Shown here piece by piece: positions 1-6,172 of a DNA stretch of 6,182 nt. Position 1 is the first letter of the stretch. Each line of letters opens with the position of its first letter. Location of the stretch: contig JAAYZI010000376.1 of NCBI GenBank assembly GCA_012514925.1, positions 1 through 6,182 on the forward strand, written 5' to 3'. A program made the translations under genes and the position numbers. The notes beneath the pieces were generated by a model, which worked only from the letters and a program-made list of their open reading frames with translations, was not told where the DNA came from and searched no databases. The stretch comes from Deltaproteobacteria bacterium (GTDB lineage: Bacteria; Bdellovibrionota_C; UBA2361; JAAYZI01).

Positions 1-140
1 AAAAAAGCATTCAGCAATACATAATATTCGTCCAACGTGCGGCGCTGATCGGTTTTTAACCGAAACTCCGCCATCAGCTCCTCTCCTTCGAAAATTCCCG
101 CTACAGTACTGGTATTGCCGATATCAAAAACCAGGAGCAT
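1..140 (-). CDS. coaX: Type III pantothenate kinase, N-terminal part (runs off the left edge)
   Basis: The 46 complete codons read MLLVFDIGNTSTVAGIFEGE and onward to a TDQRRTLDEYYVLL stretch. The D-x-G-N-T-x-T-x-x-G-x-F phosphate/ATP-binding motif (D6, G8, N9, T10, T12) right at the N-terminus, followed by a TDxxRTxDEY segment (about residues 30-39), is the signature of CoaX of the ASKHA superfamily. The enzyme phosphorylates pantothenate, the first step of coenzyme A synthesis, in the cytosol; family members are usually about 250-260 residues, so roughly four fifths of the gene lies outside. The ATG at 138-140 follows the birA stop codon with no spacer, and an AAGGGTG ribosome site lies inside the last birA codons, implying translational coupling. 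Catalytic residues further along cannot be seen, so only identity, not integrity, is supported. Confidence 0.93.
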   Translation of the reverse strand, partial: MLLVFDIGNTSTVAGIFEGEELMAEFRLKTDQRRTLDEYYVLLNAF

Positions 141-968
141 CTACGCACCCTTTACCAAAGTTACATCGCCGCTTAAAACTTCGTGCACCACACCCTGATC
201 TTCAATCTCAATGCTACCCTGCGGACCTAGCCCAACAAACCGACCGGTACGAAGCAGAGGCCCATCCCAGACCTTGACCTGCTGCCCCAAGAACAAAGCC
301 GCCTTCATCCATCCCTCACGAAATGGCTCAAAACCTTCAACCCTAAACAGGCTCCAGGCCTGAGCTAGGCGGTCTGCAAGCTCAGGTGCAACCTGCGGCA
401 CGGAAAGGCTCCGCCCACAAAGCTCCGAAATAGAGATCGATTCAGGCACACTTTCAGGAGGAGCGCTAAGATTAACCCCTAGACCCACCAACAGCGCCGG
501 TTTCTTACCACGCACCATCTCAAGCAAAACTCCGGCTAATTTACGGCCGTCCGCAGACCATACATCATTCGGCCACTTCAAACCAATCCGGCATCCGAGT
601 CCGGTGAAGTATTCATGTATGACTAACCCTGCCACTAGGGAGAAAGCCGGAAGCGCTGCAAGCGCAGGGCCTCTATGTGAAAAGGCCACCGTCATGCACA
701 ACCCCCCAGCCGCATCCTGCCAGCGACGACCGCGGCGACCGCGTCCGGCGCTCTGCCTCTCAGCCACAACCAGCAAGTGCTCCCCTACCTTAACCTCAGG
801 CGTCAGGGCTTGCGCAACATCCATGGTAGAAGAAACGCTTTTATAACAGTGCACCGCCCACTTACCGGAACTAACGCCGAGCCGCTCTTTTATTGCGGCT
901 TCCCATTCCAAGTGCGGCACCCAGATTGGTTCCGGCTTATCAGCTAACAAAGGATCACCCATAACCAT
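141..968 (-). CDS. birA: Biotin--[acetyl-CoA-carboxylase] ligase, monofunctional (no HTH domain)
   Basis: This 275-residue protein should activate biotin with ATP to biotinyl-5'-AMP and transfer it to the acceptor lysine of biotin carboxyl carrier proteins such as AccB, in the cytosol. Visible family motifs are SST at 46-48 in the first catalytic strand region, the biotin/adenylate loop GRGRRGRRW at 75-83, KWPNDVW at 131-137, KLAGVLLE at 143-150 with the expected catalytic-site lysine (K143), and GLGVNL at 162-167. Residues from about 225 to the end form the small SH3-like C-terminal domain. Only about 35 residues precede the catalytic domain, too few for the winged-helix domain of E. coli BirA, so it probably does not act as the biotin operon repressor. 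An in-frame TGA lies directly before the ATG at 966-968, so the protein cannot start further upstream; the ATG at 960-962 (third codon) is an alternative. Neither start has a clear Shine-Dalgarno site. It lies 62 bp after dnaE and abuts coaX. Confidence 0.95.
   Translation of the reverse strand: MVMGDPLLADKPEPIWVPHLEWEAAIKERLGVSSGKWAVHCYKSVSSTMDVAQALTPEVKVGEHLLVVAERQSAGRGRRGRRWQDAAGGLCMTVAFSHRGPALAALPAFSLVAGLVIHEYFTGLGCRIGLKWPNDVWSADGRKLAGVLLEMVRGKKPALLVGLGVNLSAPPESVPESISISELCGRSLSVPQVAPELADRLAQAWSLFRVEGFEPFREGWMKAALFLGQQVKVWDGPLLRTGRFVGLGPQGSIEIEDQGVVHEVLSGDVTLVKGA
147..153 (-). promoter_or_regulatory. Shine-Dalgarno site of coaX inside the 3' end of birA
   Basis: On the minus strand AAGGGTG lies 6 nt before the coaX ATG, within the last codons of birA. 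It fixes the coaX start at 140 and means ribosomes finishing birA stop beside the coaX initiation site. Confidence 0.6.
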
Positions 969-973
969 TCAAC

Positions 974-996
974 AAAGAGAAAATCGCTATCAGCGA
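974..996 (-). terminator. Weak hairpin plus T-rich run between dnaE and birA (possible attenuator)
   Basis: Read on the minus strand, TCGCTgatAGCGA (984-996) forms a 5-bp stem with a 3-nt loop and is followed by TTTTCTCTTT. The stem can be extended by A-T and G-T pairs into the T run. It sits in the 62-bp spacer after the dnaE stop. The stem is short and the T run is interrupted, so it is at best a partial terminator that lowers birA-coaX transcription; chance is a real alternative. Confidence 0.22.
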
Positions 997-1030
997 CTCT
1001 GGATTCACACCTGAAAATACCCAGCTATCT

Positions 1031-4000
1031 CTATATAAACGACAACACCGGTTTTCCAAAGAGCTGCTCCACCTGATCACAAAGCTCCTCAGAGGGCAGC
1101 ACGCATACCGGTACGTTATCCTGGCCTTTAAGCGCCAGACTGATCTCCTGGCCGTCTAAACGCAAATACACCTTAATAGGGCAATTCCCTGCATGCCGCC
1201 GCAAGACCTCCACTAATTCATCCACATGGTCCTCAAACCGGTCATCTCCTCCGAACACCATCACCCCTTGAGTGGCGCTACGGTCCCGCATCTCTAGCAA
1301 AGCTTCTATTTTTGAAATTATCAGTACGCAGCGCTCTGCCGATAGATCCAGACGACCGGTAGCGACAATCGGATCTTCGCATGTCAAAATCTGCACGTAT
1401 TGAGAATAAACATCCGGCCAGGCGATAGCTTCCACAGTGCCGCACCAGTCCTCCAAGACAAAGGAGGCATAACGTTGCCCTTTCTTGGTATTGCGAAGCT
1501 TTAATGCCGTTACGACGCCTCCCACTTTAATATCGCTTTCTCCAGCGTATGCGCGCAGATCAAGCGTGGTCGTGACCCCCAACCTAACCAATGCCGACTT
1601 GTATTTTTGAAGAGGGTGGCCCGAGATATAAAAGCCCAGAGCCTCACGCTCCATCGAGAGTTTCTGGTTAATAGGCCATTCAGGCTTTTGCGATAAACGC
1701 TTTGGCAGACAGCACATTTGGAATGAATCGCCGAACAGGCCAATCTGATTGCTGGCCTGCTCGCGCTGCAAAGCTTGCCCCGCGCGCATTACCTCTTCTA
1801 CTCGCTCATAGAGATCCCGTCGGCTCGATCCACAACTATCAAACGCTCCGCACTTAATTAAACTCTCTACCACACGCCGATTCACAGCGTGCAGATCAAC
1901 GCGCGCGACGAAGTCCTCCAAACTATCAAACGGTCCATCCTGTTCGCGTGCAGCCACAATCGCAACCACCGCCTTTTCACCCACTCCCTTCACTGCTGAC
2001 AGACCGTAGCGGATCTTGCCCTCATTAACGGAGAACTCGGGCTGCCCCACATTCACGTCCGGCGGCAGCACTTCAATTTTCTGCTTGCGGCACTCGTTTA
2101 GATTCTTGAGGGTTTTATCACTATCGTCCATCTCATGCGAAAGCAGCGCCGCCATAAATTCCACCCCGTAATGGGCCTTGAGATAGGCGGTCTGATAGGC
2201 GATTAGGGCGTATGCCGCAGAATGGCTGCGATTAAATCCGTAGCGCCCGAAAGTCTCCATCTGGTCGAAGACTTCACTCGCTACTTTTTTGGAAAGGCCG
2301 CGCGCAATCGCCCCTGAAAGGAAACGCTTGCGCTGGTCCGCCATCTCTTGCGGAACCTTCTTACCCATAGCGCGTCGTAAAAGGTCGGCTTCTCCAGGAC
2401 TGTATCCAGCCAGCTCACGCGCTAACTGCATGATCTGTTCTTGATAGATGATGATGCCGTAAGTGTCCTGCAAAACAGTGCGCATGCTGGGATGCAGATA
2501 ACTCACAGGCTCGCGTCCATGCTTACGTTCGATATAGTGGTCCACCATCCCAGCATCCAGAGGACCGGGACGATAAAGCGCCACAATCGCGACTAGATCG
2601 TCGAAACAGTTAGGCCTAAGCCGCACCGTCGTCTCTGTGATGCCGGTACTTTCAAGTTGAAACACACCGGTGGTATTTCCGGCGCAAAGCATGGCGTAAG
2701 TCGACGGGTCGCTTAGAGGTAAAGTATCCAAGTCCACCTGTAAACCCCGCGACTGGTGAACGATCTCAATGGTGGTACGAATGACGGTCAGGGTTTTAAG
2801 CCCCAAAAAGTCGAACTTCACCAGGCCTATCCTGGCGACTTCATCCATGGAGAACTGCGTCACATCGTTGCCATCCTTATCAGTCATAACCGGCAACATT
2901 TCGATCAAGGGCCGATCTCCAATCACGACTCCCGCGGCATGTGTCGAGGAATGACGCGTCAGGCCCTCCAGCTTCAAAGCCAGCTGGATTAGCTGCCCAC
3001 CCTCCCCTCTGGCATACTCCGCTAAACGTTTCTCCTTCGTAAGCGCCTCTGCCAGAGGACAATCAAAACCTTGACGAGGTGCCGGGACTAGCTGCGCCAC
3101 ACGATCTGTTTCGGCGTAGGGGATGCCTAGCACCCGGCCGACATCCTTAATCGCGGCTTTGGCCTTTAAAGTTCCAAAGGTGGCAATCTGCGCCACCTTC
3201 TCACTGCCGTACTTTTGCACCACATAATTAATGACTTTGTCTCGTCCGAAAATACAAAAATCAACATCAATATCCGGCATCGAAACCCGAGCCGGATTAA
3301 GAAAACGCTCAAAAAGGAGCTTGTGTCGGATCGGATCAATTTCAGTGATCGCCATAGCATAAGCCACCAACGAACCGGCTGCGCTGCCCCGCCCCGGACC
3401 AACCGGAATACCCTGGTTCTTAGCCCAATTGATAAAGTCAGCCACCACTAGAAAATATGAGGCAAAACCCATCTGCGAAATCTGCAAGATCTCCTCTTCC
3501 AAACGTTCCTGATAAGCCGCCTTGTGCGGAGGTTTGTCCGGCTGAGATTGCAAAATGAGGCTCCAGCGCTGTTCCAAACCGGCCCTGGCCTTCTCCGCCA
3601 TCTCCTCTTCAGCGCTTCTCCCAGGCGGCAGGTCATAATTCGGCATATGATAAGTGGAAAAATCAAATTGAATTTCGCACTTTTCAGCGATCTTGAGCGT
3701 CTGCTCAATAGCCTCCTCAGCACCGGGCCACTCGCCAAATTCCTCGCGCATTTCATCCGCTGATTTAAGGTGCAGGTCAAATCCATCGTACCGCATACGC
3801 TCGGGGTCGCTGATCAAACGACCGGTGGAAATGCACATCAACACCTCTCGCGCGAAGTGGTCGTCCTTATCCATGTAGTGGCAATCGGTTGTCGCCACTA
3901 GTGGCAGCCCCAGCTCTTTGCTAAACAGCAAACAAGCCTGATTTACTTTTTGCTGCAAGCGGTCCTGATGCGGTTGAACCTCTAGATATAGATCATCCTT

Positions 4001-4504
4001 AAAAATCCGCGCCAAGCTCTCAAGCCGACTCCGGGCTCTCGCCATGTCATCCAACTCAACCCAATACGCCAACTCGCCCGAAACGCACCCGCTTAAAACC
4101 ACCAAACCTTCGGAGTACTCCTCCAGAATCTGATAATCAATACGAGGCTTGAAATAAAAACCTTCCTTGTAGGCAAGGCTGCTTAGTCGGCACAGGTTGT
4201 GATAGCCGATATTATTTTTGGCAAGCACCGTGAGATGATGGGTCGGTGCCCCGCCTTGATGTTTGGTCTTTTTTTCAAAACGTGAGACCGGGTTCAAATA
4301 CAGTTCGCAGCCGATAATCGGCTTAATTCCGATTTTTTGACCGGCTCGATAAAACTCCACGGCGCCGTGCATATTGCCGTGATCTGTCATGGCAATCGCA
4401 GGCTGCCCCAGCTCATGCGCGCGCTGCAACACATCCGGAATCTTGTTGGCCCCATCTAAGAGGCTGTACTGAGTATGTAGGTGAAGATGAACAAATTGGG
4501 TCAC
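1031..4504 (-). CDS. dnaE: DNA polymerase III alpha subunit (replicative polymerase, DnaE1 type)
   Basis: This 1157-residue protein is the catalytic subunit of the chromosomal replicase, nearly identical in length to E. coli DnaE (1160). Domains in order: PHP domain at about 1-280 (HLHLHTQYSLLDG at 6-18, TDHGNM at 40-45, TDCHYM at 206-211); palm with GPGRGSAAGS at 369-378 and the catalytic aspartates D411 and D413 in PDIDVDF, plus D565 in KFDFLGLKTL; fingers to about 810 (RYGFNRSHSAAYA at 754-766); helix-hairpin-helix around 835-846 (VKGVGEKAV); internal beta-clamp motif QIGLF at 920-924; OB fold at about 990-1075; and a C-terminal domain at about 1080-1157 where the tau subunit binds in E. 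coli. The start is GTG at 4502-4504, supported by a GGGGGTG ribosome site 7 nt upstream and by the family's usual beginning a few residues before HLHxH. The stop is TAG at 1031-1033. The presence of the OB and C-terminal regions argues for DnaE1 rather than the shorter DnaE3 or error-prone DnaE2 types. Confidence 0.98.
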   Translation of the reverse strand: MTQFVHLHLHTQYSLLDGANKIPDVLQRAHELGQPAIAMTDHGNMHGAVEFYRAGQKIGIKPIIGCELYLNPVSRFEKKTKHQGGAPTHHLTVLAKNNIGYHNLCRLSSLAYKEGFYFKPRIDYQILEEYSEGLVVLSGCVSGELAYWVELDDMARARSRLESLARIFKDDLYLEVQPHQDRLQQKVNQACLLFSKELGLPLVATTDCHYMDKDDHFAREVLMCISTGRLISDPERMRYDGFDLHLKSADEMREEFGEWPGAEEAIEQTLKIAEKCEIQFDFSTYHMPNYDLPPGRSAEEEMAEKARAGLEQRWSLILQSQPDKPPHKAAYQERLEEEILQISQMGFASYFLVVADFINWAKNQGIPVGPGRGSAAGSLVAYAMAITEIDPIRHKLLFERFLNPARVSMPDIDVDFCIFGRDKVINYVVQKYGSEKVAQIATFGTLKAKAAIKDVGRVLGIPYAETDRVAQLVPAPRQGFDCPLAEALTKEKRLAEYARGEGGQLIQLALKLEGLTRHSSTHAAGVVIGDRPLIEMLPVMTDKDGNDVTQFSMDEVARIGLVKFDFLGLKTLTVIRTTIEIVHQSRGLQVDLDTLPLSDPSTYAMLCAGNTTGVFQLESTGITETTVRLRPNCFDDLVAIVALYRPGPLDAGMVDHYIERKHGREPVSYLHPSMRTVLQDTYGIIIYQEQIMQLARELAGYSPGEADLLRRAMGKKVPQEMADQRKRFLSGAIARGLSKKVASEVFDQMETFGRYGFNRSHSAAYALIAYQTAYLKAHYGVEFMAALLSHEMDDSDKTLKNLNECRKQKIEVLPPDVNVGQPEFSVNEGKIRYGLSAVKGVGEKAVVAIVAAREQDGPFDSLEDFVARVDLHAVNRRVVESLIKCGAFDSCGSSRRDLYERVEEVMRAGQALQREQASNQIGLFGDSFQMCCLPKRLSQKPEWPINQKLSMEREALGFYISGHPLQKYKSALVRLGVTTTLDLRAYAGESDIKVGGVVTALKLRNTKKGQRYASFVLEDWCGTVEAIAWPDVYSQYVQILTCEDPIVATGRLDLSAERCVLIISKIEALLEMRDRSATQGVMVFGGDDRFEDHVDELVEVLRRHAGNCPIKVYLRLDGQEISLALKGQDNVPVCVLPSEELCDQVEQLFGKPVLSFI

Positions 4505-4511
4505 AAAAAAG

Positions 4512-4518
4512 CACCCCC
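4512..4518 (-). promoter_or_regulatory. Shine-Dalgarno site of dnaE (G-rich)
   Basis: GGGGGTG on the minus strand ends 7 nt before the GTG start at 4504. It can pair with the anti-Shine-Dalgarno CACCUCC with one G-U pair, and it decides in favour of the GTG start. Confidence 0.6.
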
Positions 4519-4545
4519 ATGCAGAAAAGCTACTGCCGTACTTTT

Positions 4546-4559
4546 ATTATACAATTATA
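4546..4559 (-). promoter_or_regulatory. Probable -10 region of the dnaE promoter (two TATAAT hexamers)
   Basis: The minus strand reads TATAATtgTATAAT: two perfect sigma-70 -10 hexamers (4554-4559 and 4546-4551), the nearer one about 41 nt before the dnaE start codon, leaving a leader of roughly 35 nt. No good -35 hexamer is found 16-18 nt upstream (GTAAAT or ACGGTT are the best available). An 8-bp palindrome TTACGTAA (4571-4578) overlaps the expected -35 zone and could be an activator or repressor site, but that is inference. Confidence 0.5.
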
Positions 4560-4813
4560 ACTAATCGGATTTACGTAACCGTTCACTCTTGAAATTGGGC
4601 ATACAAAGTAATCCCCAAACTTAATATTCACCTGAACGGATATGGATTTACTACCGAAAGTCAGTGAACCTAAAGGGTACTATTGATTTATGCTCCAGAC
4701 CAGAACAAATCGCAACCTCATCTGTAGAAGAGACCACCAAGCACCATAAAAGTCTGTAAAATAGTGCAGATACGCTTTCAGCCCCGAGCATGGGATCCCG
4801 CGCCGAGTGTAGG

Positions 4814-6055
4814 TCAAGCTGTATTCGGCTTGAGGGGATACTCCGCGAAAAAGAAGGTGCCCCCTTCGGCGGTCGATGCAAACGCAACCTTGCCCTGCAG
4901 ATACCTTTCACTCAGCAGCTTGATGCTGTATGTGCCGATCCCGCGATCCCGCGCCTTGGTTGAAAAGGACCGCTGAAAAATTTGTAGTCGTACTGCATCC
5001 GTCATTCCTCCAGGATTATGCACCGTGAACAAAACCCGATCATCCTTAAGGACGACATCCAGCCTTACCACTCCGCCGGCAGGGCATGCCTCCAGAGCAT
5101 TTTTTACCAGATTCTCTAGCACTCGTCTGAGCAGCATGTCATCGCTAAAAAACACCACCTCGTCGCCAGGTGCCAACTCAATCACCTTTCCAGCTGCCAC
5201 CGGATGATTGCGATAGGCATCAGCCACCTCCTGCAGCAGAGCGCGAGCCTTGACTTCTCCCCAATTCAGTCGCAGTTCGCCGCTCTCCGCCGCCGACAAA
5301 TCGCTCTGGCTTTTGATCTGCTCCACTAAACGCGTCGCAGATCGGCTCATCATGCGCAGATATTCTTCCTGGTTTAGACCGCCCTCCTCAGAGGCTAGTT
5401 CTGAAGCTGATCGCGCAGTAACCGCAGTGTTTAAAACATCATGGAAAAAGAGGCGTTCCAACACCCGTCGGCGTTTCTCACTGCTGATGTCGCGCGCCGC
5501 AAAACTAGTATAACTTCGCCCTGGTATTCCAATGGGCGCCGCCCGGATATGCAAATCGAGCGCCTCTCCGTCCTTGCTCGTAAAGCGACACTCCTGCGAA
5601 TTGTTGTTCCCTTGCTGCGCCGCAAAAATAGCGTTAGCCGCACCACATTCTCGGCAATATTCGGTGGTACCGCAACCACCTCGACAGTCGGAATGCACGC
5701 ACTGCAGGGCTTCGCCGGGACGCAGCCCATAAACCTGTTCCGGGCGGGAACATTTCACAATCTTTAGGAACGCATCATTGCAGAAAACAATTTGCCGGGA
5801 TGAATTCAATACCAGCATCGCGTCAAACACCGCAGCATAAAGTTTCTCCATCCACTCGGTAGACAAGATCTCCTGCACCTGGTTAGAGACGACCTCCTCG
5901 GATGCGCGCTCTGCCGGAAGAAAATCTGTTTCCTCCGCCCTTCCTCCGCTTTCCACTCTTCCTCCGCTTTCCACTCTTGCCTGAAAACCCGTTTTATCTT
6001 CCTTTGTCACCATACCCGCAGGACATAACACGACCATCACGAAAAAAGAAGACAC
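4814..6055 (-). CDS. Cytosolic PAS-domain sensor histidine kinase with a Cys-rich PAS
   Basis: This is a two-component sensor kinase, 413 residues from the GTG at 6053-6055. Residues about 70-190 form a PAS domain (MEKLYAAVFDAMLVLNSS...IVFCNDAF) ending in the typical DISSEKRR linker. The PAS carries cysteines C119, C124, C128, C134, C137 and C156, with H121 between them. The phosphoacceptor box is FFHDVLNT with H205, followed by an HATPase domain: N box ENLVKNALEA (N315, N319), G1-like region VHNPGGM at 345-351 with Asn where Asp is usual, lid segment FQRSFSTK at 360-367, GIGTYS at 372-377 and GGTFF at 398-402. No HAMP, signal peptide or credible membrane helix is seen, so it should act in the cytosol. 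No response regulator lies in the window and the signal is unknown. The N-terminus is uncertain: the first 14 residues look unlike coding sequence and residues 28-39 are a tandem duplication. ATG at 6011-6013 (MVTKEDKTGF) is a good alternative start, and the conserved part begins only around residue 60. Confidence 0.9.
   Translation of the reverse strand: MSSFFVMVVLCPAGMVTKEDKTGFQARVESGGRVESGGRAEETDFLPAERASEEVVSNQVQEILSTEWMEKLYAAVFDAMLVLNSSRQIVFCNDAFLKIVKCSRPEQVYGLRPGEALQCVHSDCRGGCGTTEYCRECGAANAIFAAQQGNNNSQECRFTSKDGEALDLHIRAAPIGIPGRSYTSFAARDISSEKRRRVLERLFFHDVLNTAVTARSASELASEEGGLNQEEYLRMMSRSATRLVEQIKSQSDLSAAESGELRLNWGEVKARALLQEVADAYRNHPVAAGKVIELAPGDEVVFFSDDMLLRRVLENLVKNALEACPAGGVVRLDVVLKDDRVLFTVHNPGGMTDAVRLQIFQRSFSTKARDRGIGTYSIKLLSERYLQGKVAFASTAEGGTFFFAEYPLKPNTA
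5940..5975. repeat. Perfect 18-bp tandem duplication in the kinase N-terminal region
   Basis: The plus-strand unit CTTCCTCCGCTTTCCACT occurs twice back to back (5940-5957, 5958-5975), followed by a further CTT and preceded by a partial match (TTTCCTCCGC, 5930-5939). Because 18 is a multiple of 3 it stays in frame and encodes VESGGR twice at residues 28-39. It lies in the unconserved lead before the PAS domain and is probably a slippage product. Confidence 0.9.
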
Positions 6056-6102
6056 TTTTGGTGCCCCCCTACCTAGATGTGCCTACATTTGGTGCCCCCC
6101 TA
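6054..6102. repeat. Direct repeat pair, AC[T/A]TTTGGTGCCCCCCTA, 31-bp period
   Basis: Plus-strand copies lie at 6054-6071 and 6085-6102 and match at 17 of 18 positions. Similarity continues more loosely downstream of each (CCTAGATGTGCCT versus TAGATATGAGCCT). The pair lies immediately upstream of, and slightly overlaps, the kinase GTG start. It could be a pair of regulator binding sites, or sub-terminal repeats of a mobile element lying past the right edge. Confidence 0.75.
6064..6069 (-). promoter_or_regulatory. Possible Shine-Dalgarno site (GGGGGG) for the kinase GTG start
   Basis: GGGGGG lies 8 nt before the GTG at 6055 and could pair with CCUCC through a G-U pair, much like the dnaE site. 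However, the same hexamer is part of a direct repeat whose second copy precedes no real gene, so its role in kinase initiation is doubtful. Confidence 0.3.
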
Positions 6103-6151
6103 GATATGAGCCTCAGAGGGTAATAACTGCATCCATGAAGCGAGAACTTCA

Positions 6152-6172
6152 ACATAATGAGGCTGCACATAA
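6152..6172. repeat. Short TTATGT direct repeats at the right edge
   Basis: On the minus strand TTATGTGCAG and TTATGTTGAA start 15 bp apart (cores at 6167-6172 and 6152-6157). A third TTATGT core lies at 6023-6028 in the same orientation. The stretch 6103-6182 carries no other gene or site I can support. Confidence 0.35.

Larger units (their letters stand above)
4505..4813. other. Non-coding gap between the histidine kinase and dnaE
   Basis: In these 309 bp I see the dnaE ribosome site and TATAAT elements at the dnaE end, the palindrome TTACGTAA at 4571-4578 and a small dyad TTCActctTGAA at 4582-4593. An 11-bp direct repeat GATCCCGCGCC occurs at 4794-4804 and again inside the kinase gene at 4945-4955. 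Just after the kinase stop there is a GC-rich stretch with the palindrome GGGATCCC but no convincing stem plus T run, so no kinase terminator can be named. A minus-strand reading frame from 4911 down to 4651 overlaps the kinase 3' end, has no recognisable motif and no ribosome site, and is not called as a gene. Confidence 0.6.

Noticed and set aside
604..846. Plus-strand 80-codon frame inside birA
   Set aside because: Antisense shadow of a clearly conserved gene; no ribosome site or family motif.
3448..3786. Minus-strand 112-codon frame inside dnaE
   Set aside because: Arg-rich shifted-frame shadow of dnaE; the dnaE frame is intact and conserved across it.
4775..4813. Possible terminator after the kinase stop (GGGATCCC palindrome in a GC-rich stretch)
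   Set aside because: No stable extended stem and no adjacent T run on the minus strand.
4651..4911. Minus-strand 86-codon frame overlapping the kinase 3' end and the intergenic gap
   Set aside because: It has no recognisable motif or ribosome site, Arg/Ser-rich composition typical of a shifted frame, and overlaps about 98 bp of a well-supported gene.
4937..4952. Tandem GATCCCGC repeat in the kinase gene
   Set aside because: It arises from the codons for the RDRGIG nucleotide-binding segment, so coding constraint explains it.
5441..5767. Plus-strand 108-codon frame inside the kinase gene
   Set aside because: Antisense to the conserved PAS and H-box region; no independent evidence of coding.
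5902..6123. Plus-strand 73-codon frame across the kinase start and right-edge repeats
   Set aside because: Its Pro/Leu/Phe-rich product is the antisense of the VESGGR repeats and the G-run repeats; no ribosome site or family resemblance.
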